From JAQGMJ01 sp036271855 (GTDB taxonomy: Bacteria; Pseudomonadota; Gammaproteobacteria; Burkholderiales; JAEUOS01), in contig DATAZV010000474.1 in assembly GCA_036271855.1 (NCBI GenBank), positions 1 through 20,341 of the forward strand: a stretch of DNA of 20,341 nt, in the 5' to 3' direction. Every line of letters begins with the position of its first letter. Position 1 is the first letter of the stretch. Under the pieces are notes generated by a model that saw only the letters and a program-made list of their open reading frames with translations, searched no databases and was not told the origin of the DNA. The translations under genes and the position numbers were made by a program. Shown piece after piece: positions 7,319 through 13,536 of the stretch.

Positions 7319-8580
7319 AGCGCCTGACGCAACTGGCGGCTTCGCTGCCCTACTGGCCCCTTGCGCTCACGCTGCTGCTGCTGCTGGCCGCGCGCGACAG
7401 CCAGAACCTGCTGCGTCCCGAGTTCTACGCCGAAGACGGCGCCGCCTGGTATGCCGACGCCTATGCCGAGGGCCTCAAGTCCCTGGCGATCCCGCGCGGC
7501 GGCTACCTCAACTCGGTACAGCGCCTGGTGGCGATCGCCGCGCAGCCGCTGCCGCTGTCCTGGGCGCCGCTGGCCTTCAACCTGTTCGCCTATGCCGCCT
7601 TCGCCGTCCTGGTGCTGTTCCTGATTTCGCCGCGGATGGACGCCGCCTGGCCGCAGCGCGGCGCGCGCCGCCTGTTTGCCCTGCTGCTGGTGCTGATGCC
7701 CGCCGCGCACGAAGTGTTCGGCATTCTCACCAACGTGCAATGGGTCACCGCCCCGCTGGCCTTCCTGGTGCTCGCCAGCCGGGCGCCGGTGAATTGGGGG
7801 GAGCGCATTTTCGATGGCGTCGCGCTCCTGCTGTGCGGCATCAGCGGTCCTTTTGGCCTGCTCCTGCTGCCGTTCGCCGCCTGGCGCTGGTGGCGCGCCG
7901 GCGCGCCGGCCTGGCGCTTGGGCCTGCTGCTGCTGGCCAGCGCGCTGCAGGCCGGCTGCCTTTACTTCGCCCTGGGCGAGCGCCCGGTGGCGCATGGCCT
8001 GGGCGCCAGTCCCGAGCTGTTCCTGCGCATCGTCGCCCTGGTCGCGCTGATGGCCGAATTCGGCGAGCGCCTGGTCGGCGTCATCGCCTATACCACGCTG
8101 TGGCGCTGGGAGCAGGCGCCCGGTGTCGCCGTGGGCCTGGGAGCGCTGATCACCTACGGCGTCGGCTGGCGCTTAGGCCCGCCGCTGTTGCGCTGGTTCA
8201 TGTTCTATAGCGCCCTGGTATTTGTCGCCGCCCTCTATAAGCCGATGATCGACCCGCACCCTGAACTGCTGCAATGGCCGCTGATGGTCGAGCGCCCACC
8301 CGCCGGCGGGCGCTACTACTTCTACCCGATGATCGCCTGGTGGGGCGTGCTGTTCGCCTGCGCCGCCCAACGCAGCGCGCTGATCCTGCGCGGCGCCCGC
8401 GTCCTGCTCGCCTGCACCTGCCTGATTGCGGTTCCGCTCGACTGGCCGCGCTGGGGCCCTGACCACTACGATGAATTCCAGGCCCAGGCCCGCGCCTTCG
8501 AGCAGGCCGCCCCCGGCATGCGCTTCGTCTTCGCCATCAAGCCGCAGTGGTTCGAGCCGATGGTGCTGGTGAAACAGTAG
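7315..8580 (+). CDS. polytopic membrane protein, probable GT-C-type glycosyltransferase
   Basis: This is a 421-residue protein with many hydrophobic helices, starting with LPYWPLALTLLLLLAA (12-26). Just after helix 1 it carries an acidic motif, RPEFYAEDGAAWYADAYAEG, with Glu40-Asp41. It then reads GGYLNSVQRLVAIAAQ before further helices. An acidic pair in the first periplasmic loop after helix 1 is the usual catalytic site of GT-C enzymes that use polyprenyl-phosphate sugars, so this is a plausible GT-C-like transferase modifying a surface glycan or lipid. The overlap of 4 nt with the GT2 gene (ATGA) supports a two-enzyme pathway: the GT2 loads the lipid carrier and this protein uses it. No overall family could be named from sequence alone; an O-antigen-ligase-like or uncharacterised membrane protein is the alternative. 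Confidence 0.75.
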   Translation: MKRLTQLAASLPYWPLALTLLLLLAARDSQNLLRPEFYAEDGAAWYADAYAEGLKSLAIPRGGYLNSVQRLVAIAAQPLPLSWAPLAFNLFAYAAFAVLVLFLISPRMDAAWPQRGARRLFALLLVLMPAAHEVFGILTNVQWVTAPLAFLVLASRAPVNWGERIFDGVALLLCGISGPFGLLLLPFAAWRWWRAGAPAWRLGLLLLASALQAGCLYFALGERPVAHGLGASPELFLRIVALVALMAEFGERLVGVIAYTTLWRWEQAPGVAVGLGALITYGVGWRLGPPLLRWFMFYSALVFVAALYKPMIDPHPELLQWPLMVERPPAGGRYYFYPMIAWWGVLFACAAQRSALILRGARVLLACTCLIAVPLDWPRWGPDHYDEFQAQARAFEQAAPGMRFVFAIKPQWFEPMVLVKQ

Positions 8581-8591
8581 CGCGACGTCTC

Positions 8592-8622
8592 AGGCAGCGC
8601 GCCGTTTCAGGTGGCGCTGCTT
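8592..8622. terminator. hairpin between convergent genes, possible bidirectional terminator
   Basis: GCAGCGC (8594-8600) pairs with GCGCTGC (8614-8620), extended by a G-T and an A-T pair outward, with a 13-nt loop. It lies between the stop of the membrane protein and the stop of the RidA-like gene, which are convergent. There is no long T run, so intrinsic termination is uncertain. Confidence 0.4.
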
Positions 8623-9011
8623 CAGGCCTTCGCCGCCACCGTCTCCATCTCCACCAGCCAGCCTGGGTTGGCCAGCTTGCTCACCACTACCCAGGTCGAG
8701 GCCGGCACGTGGCCGGGCCTCAGGAATTTCTTGCGATGCTCGCGCACGAACTTCAGTCCCTCCGGGTCGGTGGAATACACGTTCAGGCGCACGATGTCCC
8801 CCGGCCCCATTCCCGCCGCCGCCAGAATCGACAGCGTGTTGTGCCAGATCTGCTCATGCTGCGCCTCGAAGCCTTCGGCCAGGGTGCCGTCCGGGCGCAC
8901 GCCGGCCTGGCCCGCGGTGTACAGCCAGCGCGCATTCGCCGGCACTTCCACGCCGTGGCTGTAGACGCCGTTGGGCGGCGCGATATTCGAAGGGACGAGG
9001 GTTTTCAGCAT
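8622..9011 (-). CDS. RidA/YjgF-family protein lacking the usual catalytic Arg
   Basis: This is a 129-residue RidA/YjgF/UK114-family protein, a cytoplasmic trimer in known members, where archetypal RidA hydrolyses reactive enamines/imines. Visible motifs are YSHGVEVPANARWLYTAGQA, DIVRLNVYSTD and LVEMETVA at the C-terminus. The motif that in RidA carries the essential Arg (PAR-x-x-V) here reads PASTWVVV (103-110). The catalytic Arg therefore appears replaced, and enamine deaminase activity should not be assumed; Rid subfamilies without this Arg are known. The start at MLKTLVPSNIAPPNG follows AAGGAG 8 nt upstream; 37 extra upstream codons are discarded. It is divergent from the third TTT binding protein across 200 bp. 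Confidence 0.9.
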   Translation of the reverse strand: MLKTLVPSNIAPPNGVYSHGVEVPANARWLYTAGQAGVRPDGTLAEGFEAQHEQIWHNTLSILAAAGMGPGDIVRLNVYSTDPEGLKFVREHRKKFLRPGHVPASTWVVVSKLANPGWLVEMETVAAKA

Positions 9012-9148
9012 GGCGCATCTCCTTTGGTTGTTGGTGGCGGCAGACTTCAGTGGAAATAGTAAACCGCCCGGCCGTTTGCCGCATCCGGATGGCGCCGTCG
9101 CGATTTTGCTTACCCGCCGCATGCGAAAAGGCTCCTGAAACGCGGCGT

Positions 9149-9154
9149 TAGAAT
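9149..9154 (+). promoter_or_regulatory. candidate -10 box for the TTT/lyase operon
   Basis: TAGAAT lies 57 nt upstream of the TTG start, within the 200-bp gap between the divergent RidA-like and TTT genes. No good -35 element was found at standard spacing. The rest of the gap shows no gene or strong repeat. Confidence 0.3.
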
Positions 9155-9211
9155 GCGCGTCGCCGCATTGCCCCGGGCACAGCCGGCAGGACCAGAAACA
9201 CCGGAGACAAA

Positions 9212-10207
9212 TTGAAATCCTTCTTCCCCCGCCGCCTGCCGCACTTCACCGCACACCTCGCCGCGTTGCTGGCCCTGCTGCTGGCCGCGCCCTGCGCAAT
9301 GGCGCAGTCCGATTTTCCCGATCATCCCCTGCGCCTGGTGATCGGCTTTCCGCCCGGCACGGCGACGGATGCCGCCGCCCGTGTCATCGCCACCAAGATG
9401 GCCGACACCCTGAAGCAGCAGGTGATCGTCGACAACAAGCCCGGCGCCGGCACCAACATCGCCGCCATGGCGGTGGTGCACGCCGCGCCCGACGGCTACA
9501 CCCTGTTCATGCTCGGCAACTCCAACACGGTGAACCCGGCGCTGCTCAAAAGCGTGCCCTTCGACGTGCAAAAGGACTTCGCCCCGGTGGCGCTGGCCGC
9601 CACCGTGCCGAGCATCCTGGTGGTCAACCCGTCGCTCGGCGTCAACAGCGTCGCGCAACTCATCGCGGCGGCCAAGGCGCGCCCGGGCAAGATCTTTTTC
9701 GCCTCCTCCGGCAACGGCACCATGTCGCACCTGGCGGGTGAACTGTTCGGCATGTCCACCGGCGCCAAAATGACCCACGTGCCCTACAAGGGCAGCTCGC
9801 AGGCGGTCACCGACCTGCTCGCCGGTACCGTGCCGGTGATGTTCGCCCCGGCCTCCACCGTGCTGCCCTTCGTGCACGACGGCAAGCTGAAGGCGCTGGC
9901 CTCAACCGGCGCCACCCGCGCGCGCATCGCCCCCGATCTGCCGACGATCGCCGAACTCGGGGTGAAAAACTACGACACCCGCATCTGGTTCGGCGTCGCC
10001 GCGCCCGCCGCCACACCGGCGCCTGTCATGCGCAAGCTGGCCGAGGCGGTGGACGCGGCCGTCGCCTCCGACAGCGTGCGCGATCAGCTCGCGCCGCAAG
10101 GCATCGAACCCTATCGCGGCGACGCCCGTGCCTTCGCCGAGCAGATCGACCGCGAACTGAAAAAATGGAGCGCGGTGATCAAGGCTGCCGGCATCCAGCC
10201 CGACTGA
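9212..10207 (+). CDS. TTT (Bug-family) periplasmic substrate-binding protein (TTG start)
   Basis: This is a 331-residue third TTT/Bug-family binding protein. A Sec signal peptide is evident (MKSFFPRRLPHFTAHLAALL onward, ending CAMAQ). The mature protein begins SDFPDHPLRLVIGFPPG. Family motifs are IVDNKPGAGTNIAAMAVVH, APDGYTLFML, HVPYKGSSQAVTDLLAGTV and PDLPTIAELGVKNY. The start codon is TTG, supported by GGAG a few nucleotides upstream and by the complete signal peptide. The gene is followed after 79 nt by an isocitrate lyase/PEP mutase superfamily enzyme on the same strand. This suggests the bound compound is a carboxylate that this enzyme cleaves or decarboxylates, which is inference. No TctAB genes are adjacent. 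Confidence 0.94.
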   Translation: MKSFFPRRLPHFTAHLAALLALLLAAPCAMAQSDFPDHPLRLVIGFPPGTATDAAARVIATKMADTLKQQVIVDNKPGAGTNIAAMAVVHAAPDGYTLFMLGNSNTVNPALLKSVPFDVQKDFAPVALAATVPSILVVNPSLGVNSVAQLIAAAKARPGKIFFASSGNGTMSHLAGELFGMSTGAKMTHVPYKGSSQAVTDLLAGTVPVMFAPASTVLPFVHDGKLKALASTGATRARIAPDLPTIAELGVKNYDTRIWFGVAAPAATPAPVMRKLAEAVDAAVASDSVRDQLAPQGIEPYRGDARAFAEQIDRELKKWSAVIKAAGIQPD

Positions 10208-10286
10208 CCCGATACAAGATATCAAATAGGCAAACCCCAACGCGTGCGGCACGGCGGCACCGCCACCGATTTACAGAGGAACCGAA

Positions 10287-11150
10287 ATGCAAACCCTGCG
10301 CAGCCTGATCAACGGCCCCGAACTCATCGTCGCCCCTGTGGCCCTCAATCCCATCATGGCGCGCCTGGCGCAAGACGCCGGCTTCAAGGCCGCCTACGTC
10401 AGCGGCGGCTCGCTCGGCTGGCTCAAGTGCAACACCGAAGCCAATCTCACCCTGCACGAAATGGCCCAGCTCGCGCTCGACATGCGCGCCGCCTCGCCAT
10501 TGCCGCTGGTGCTAGATGCCGGCGGCGGCTGGGGCGATCCCGTCCACATGCATCACACCATGGCCCTGGCCGAGGCCGCCGGCTACGCCGCGCTGGAGGT
10601 CGAAGACCAGTTCCTGCCGCGCCGCGTGCACCACCACATCGGCGAAGAACGCCTGATCGAGCCCGAAGCGATGGTGCAAAAAATCCGCGAGCTGGTGGCC
10701 GCGCGCGGCAATCCCGATACGCTGATCGTCGGCCGCACCAACGCCATCCGCTCGCACGGCCTGGACGAAGCCCTGCGCCGCGCCGAAATCTACAAGAAGG
10801 CGGGCGCCGACATGATCTTCGTCCACACCCGCGACCCCGAACAGATGCGCAAGATCGGCGAACGCTTGCCGGCGCCGCTGATGATCTTCGCCCCCGGCGA
10901 CGGTTTCGGCCAGTTCGCCCTGTCGAAGGAAGAGTTTTATAAACTCGGCTTCAGGCTGGCCGCCTCCTCCGGCTCCGCCTTCGCCGCCATGTACAAGGCG
11001 ATCAAGCAGTCCTATGCGTGTCTCGCCAGCGGCGAGCTCGACCCCTTCCTCGGCAAGGGCGGGGTGGCGCGCGAAATGAAAAACGCCCACGCCACCTGCG
11101 GGCTGGACGCGCTGCTCAAGGTGGAAACGGCGACCACCGGCGACAAATAG
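10287..11150 (+). CDS. isocitrate lyase/PEP mutase superfamily enzyme with altered active site
   Basis: This is a 287-residue (beta/alpha)8 protein of the isocitrate lyase/phosphoenolpyruvate mutase superfamily, whose members make or break C-C or C-P bonds in 2-oxo acid enolates, or decarboxylate oxaloacetate. Visible superfamily features are AYVSGGSLGW (36-45), the barrel strand LVLDAGGGWGDP (74-85), EVEDQFLPRR (104-113) and IVGRTNA (147-153, Arg150). Two key sites deviate. The metal motif, normally D-x-D, is D77-A-G79. The loop that in lyases reads KRCGH is RRVHHH (112-117), so the catalytic Cys is missing. Lack of the Cys fits decarboxylase- or hydrolase-like members rather than true lyases. 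Start supported by GAGGA about 8 nt upstream. It probably forms an operon with the upstream TTT binding protein. The exact reaction is unknown. Confidence 0.88.
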   Translation: MQTLRSLINGPELIVAPVALNPIMARLAQDAGFKAAYVSGGSLGWLKCNTEANLTLHEMAQLALDMRAASPLPLVLDAGGGWGDPVHMHHTMALAEAAGYAALEVEDQFLPRRVHHHIGEERLIEPEAMVQKIRELVAARGNPDTLIVGRTNAIRSHGLDEALRRAEIYKKAGADMIFVHTRDPEQMRKIGERLPAPLMIFAPGDGFGQFALSKEEFYKLGFRLAASSGSAFAAMYKAIKQSYACLASGELDPFLGKGGVAREMKNAHATCGLDALLKVETATTGDK

Positions 11151-11618
11151 ACGGCCGTTCCGCCGCAGCCGTTTTTCGGCAACGGACGTGCGCCAAAAAT
11201 CAACCACCCTTAGTGGTTCGACTTGTGTATCTTGGTAACCAATGATCCGCCCTTGGCTCGGCGCGGCCCGTCGTCGGCCGCCCTGAGCCTTGCTGATACG
11301 AACCAAGGTTCAGAAGCCCTATCTGATCGGACAAGGCAAGCGGCCAAGCGCCTGGCCTAGCGTGTGGCGGCCTGAGTAGTCAGGGAATGTGGGCGCACGC
11401 TTACTAAAGGGCAAACCCAAATCGTTGAAAAAATCTCAGGTTTTCTCAGGTTGTTGCAGCCGCGGACCACAACCGTAGTTGCAAGAGCCCCTATGTTCTG
11501 GCCGATTTGGCCCGGGTTTTGCGCCGGCCGGGCACATCGATTGCCTAAACAATGGCGGCACCGCAGCCCTTCATGTAATATGCGAAGAGATACGGCCCAA
11601 TCCATTGATTATTAATAT
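11151..11618. other. 468-bp non-coding stretch, leader of the CNB-DASS operon
   Basis: No convincing gene is seen here; short open frames lack family features or ribosome sites. Contents I can point to: a GCCG-TTTTT-CGGC hairpin shortly after the lyase stop; a pair of TCTCAGGTT direct repeats 10 bp apart (11434-11452); a GCCCGG...CCGGGC inverted repeat (11510-11533); and an AT-rich final 50 bp containing TAATAT (11576-11581), a possible -10 box. The final 200 bp are visibly less GC-rich than the flanking genes. It probably holds the promoter and control sites of the downstream operon. Confidence 0.5.
11434..11452 (+). promoter_or_regulatory. two TCTCAGGTT direct repeats spaced one helical turn
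   Basis: TCTCAGGTT occurs at 11434-11442 and 11444-11452, a 10-bp period that places both copies on the same face of the helix. They lie about 170 bp upstream of the CNB-DASS start. Tandem sites of this kind often bind activators cooperatively. No binding protein can be named. Confidence 0.35.
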
Positions 11619-13526
11619 ATGAGTGCGGTACTGCCTGATCCGGCGCAGACCAGCGCCACAGCTTGGCTTATTGATCTGCTCAAACATGAGCCGATCATTT
11701 CGCGTTCGTCCTACGAATCGCTGTCGCGCCTGCTGCCGCACGTCTCCCGGGTCCATCTCAAAGCCGGCCAGCCCGTGTACCGGGCGGGCACCAGCGCGGA
11801 CGTGCTGTACTACGTCGCCAGCGGCAGCGTCAATCTCTACCCCGGCGGCGGCACCACGGCGCTGGCGGAAGCACGGGTGAGCGAGGGGCATATCGGGGTC
11901 GTGACCCGCGGCTACGTCGGCGAAGAAGCGATCCTCGGCAGCGAGAGCTACATGGCCGACGCGGTGGCAGCCGAAGATGCCGAACTGGTGCTGTATCCGC
12001 GCGAGCATTTCAACGTCCTGCTGACGGCCAATCCGGCGATCCGCGCCGAATACTTCGTCTCGCTGATGAACCGCTTTTCGCAGGAGCGCCTCACCGCCAC
12101 GCCGGGCAAGCGCGGCGCCAGCGGCGAAGAGGCGGCGGGCTGGTCCCATGTGATCGGCTGGCTGCTGGCCATCGTGCTGCCGCCGGCGGTGTACTTCGGC
12201 ATCGGCCATGAGCTCGACGTGCCCTCGCGCCTCTACCTGGGCATCTTCACCGCCACGGTGGTGATGTGGGTGTTCCGCCTCACGGCCGATTTCATTCCCG
12301 GCATTTTCGCGGTGGCCGGCACCCTGGTGTTCGACCTGGTGCCGCAAAACGTGATCCTTTCCGGCTTCGCCTCCGACGGCTTTTTCATGGCGCTGTCGAT
12401 CCTCGGCCTGTCGGCGGTGATCACTTCTTCCGGGCTGTCGTACCGCCTGATGCTGTGGGTGCTGAAAAGCCTGCCGGCGACCAAGTTCTGGACAAATTTC
12501 GGCATCATGGCCACCGGCATGCTGCTGTCTCCGGTGGTGCCCTCGATCAACGGCCGGGTGGCGATGGTCACCCCCTTGCTGATCGACATGACCGAGTCGC
12601 TCAAATACAAGTTCAAGGGACCGGCGGCGACCCGCCTGGCGATGTCCGCCTTCAACGGCGTGGGCGTGCTCTCCGCGGTATTCCTCACCTCCAAGTCGGC
12701 CAACTTCGTCATCTACGGCCTGCTGCCGGCGCATGCACAGGAAGAGTTCAGCTGGTTCCACTGGATGTACGCCGGCCTGGTCTGCGGCGTGGTGATGGTG
12801 GTGCTCAACCTGGTGCTGTCGGCGATTTTTTTCCGCACCGACGAAAAGGCCCACCTGTCGAAGGAAGTGGTGGCCGCGCAATTGCACCTGCTGGGGCCGA
12901 TGCGTTCGCGCGAATGGGCCAGCCTGTTCGGCATCGCGGCGTTCGGCATCGGCGTGGTGACAGCCTCGATCCACCAGATCCAGCCGCCCTGGGTGGCGCT
13001 GCTGCTGCTGTATTTCCTGCTTGCCTTCAACTACCTGCGCGGCAGCGAATTCCGCGACAAGATCGACTGGCCCTTCCTGATCTATTTCGCCGGCCTGGTC
13101 GGCATGGTCAGCGCCATGAGCTACCTCGGGCTGACCAAATACCTGGCCGGCAACCTGGCCTGGCTGGGCGACTCGATGCGCACCAACTTCCCGGCCTTTT
13201 TGCTGATTCTCTCCTGCGTGATGTTTGCCCTGCGCCTGGTGGCGCCGAACAACGCGGTGATCGCGGTGTCGGCCACGGTGCTGATGCCGCTGGCCGACCT
13301 GAACGGCGTCAACCCCTGGGTGATCGGCTTCATCATCCTCACCATGAGCGAGCACTGGTTCTTTCCGTACCAGTGCACCTACTATGTGCAGTTCGAGGAA
13401 CTGACCAAACGCAAACGCACCTTTAACGAAAAAAGCTTCATCACATACAACGCGCTGACCTCGCTGTTGCGCCTGGCCGGCCTGTATGCCTCGATTCCAT
13501 TCTGGCGCTCGCTGGGGCTGTTGTGA
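11619..13526 (+). CDS. cyclic-nucleotide-binding-like domain fused to DASS/SLC13-type transporter
   Basis: This is a 635-residue two-part protein. Residues about 22-155 form a CNB/Crp-like beta-roll: LKAGQPVYRAGTSADVLYYV, ASGSVNLYP, then the phosphate-binding-cassette region YVGEEAILGSESYMADAVAA (100-118). The cassette Gly101-Glu102 is kept, but the Arg that grips the cyclic phosphate is replaced by Tyr111. A short linker leads to the membrane domain from residue 177 (HVIGWLLAIVLPPAVYFGIG). The permease resembles the DASS/SLC13 branch of the ion transporter superfamily. Two re-entrant-loop-like motifs are visible, SPVVPSINGRVAMVTPL (304-320) and VAPNNAVIAVSATVLMPLA (541-559), which correspond to the Ser-Asn-Thr substrate/Na+ motifs of SLC13 but are altered. 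Likely role: carboxylate or other anion uptake with cytoplasmic control. It is followed after 10 nt by a membrane-anchored binding protein. The start ATG has a poor ribosome site; the AT-rich leader ends just before it. Confidence 0.88.
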   Translation: MSAVLPDPAQTSATAWLIDLLKHEPIISRSSYESLSRLLPHVSRVHLKAGQPVYRAGTSADVLYYVASGSVNLYPGGGTTALAEARVSEGHIGVVTRGYVGEEAILGSESYMADAVAAEDAELVLYPREHFNVLLTANPAIRAEYFVSLMNRFSQERLTATPGKRGASGEEAAGWSHVIGWLLAIVLPPAVYFGIGHELDVPSRLYLGIFTATVVMWVFRLTADFIPGIFAVAGTLVFDLVPQNVILSGFASDGFFMALSILGLSAVITSSGLSYRLMLWVLKSLPATKFWTNFGIMATGMLLSPVVPSINGRVAMVTPLLIDMTESLKYKFKGPAATRLAMSAFNGVGVLSAVFLTSKSANFVIYGLLPAHAQEEFSWFHWMYAGLVCGVVMVVLNLVLSAIFFRTDEKAHLSKEVVAAQLHLLGPMRSREWASLFGIAAFGIGVVTASIHQIQPPWVALLLLYFLLAFNYLRGSEFRDKIDWPFLIYFAGLVGMVSAMSYLGLTKYLAGNLAWLGDSMRTNFPAFLLILSCVMFALRLVAPNNAVIAVSATVLMPLADLNGVNPWVIGFIILTMSEHWFFPYQCTYYVQFEELTKRKRTFNEKSFITYNALTSLLRLAGLYASIPFWRSLGLL

Positions 13527-13536
13527 GGAGCGCGCG

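Noticed and set aside
11160..11200. GCCG-TTTTT-CGGC hairpin as a terminator of the lyase gene
   Set aside because: The T run is in the loop rather than after the stem, and the stem is only 4 bp, so it is not a convincing intrinsic terminator.
10512..11306. 264-residue open frame on the minus strand
   Set aside because: It is antisense to the lyase-superfamily gene; Gly/Ala/Val/His-rich with no motif.
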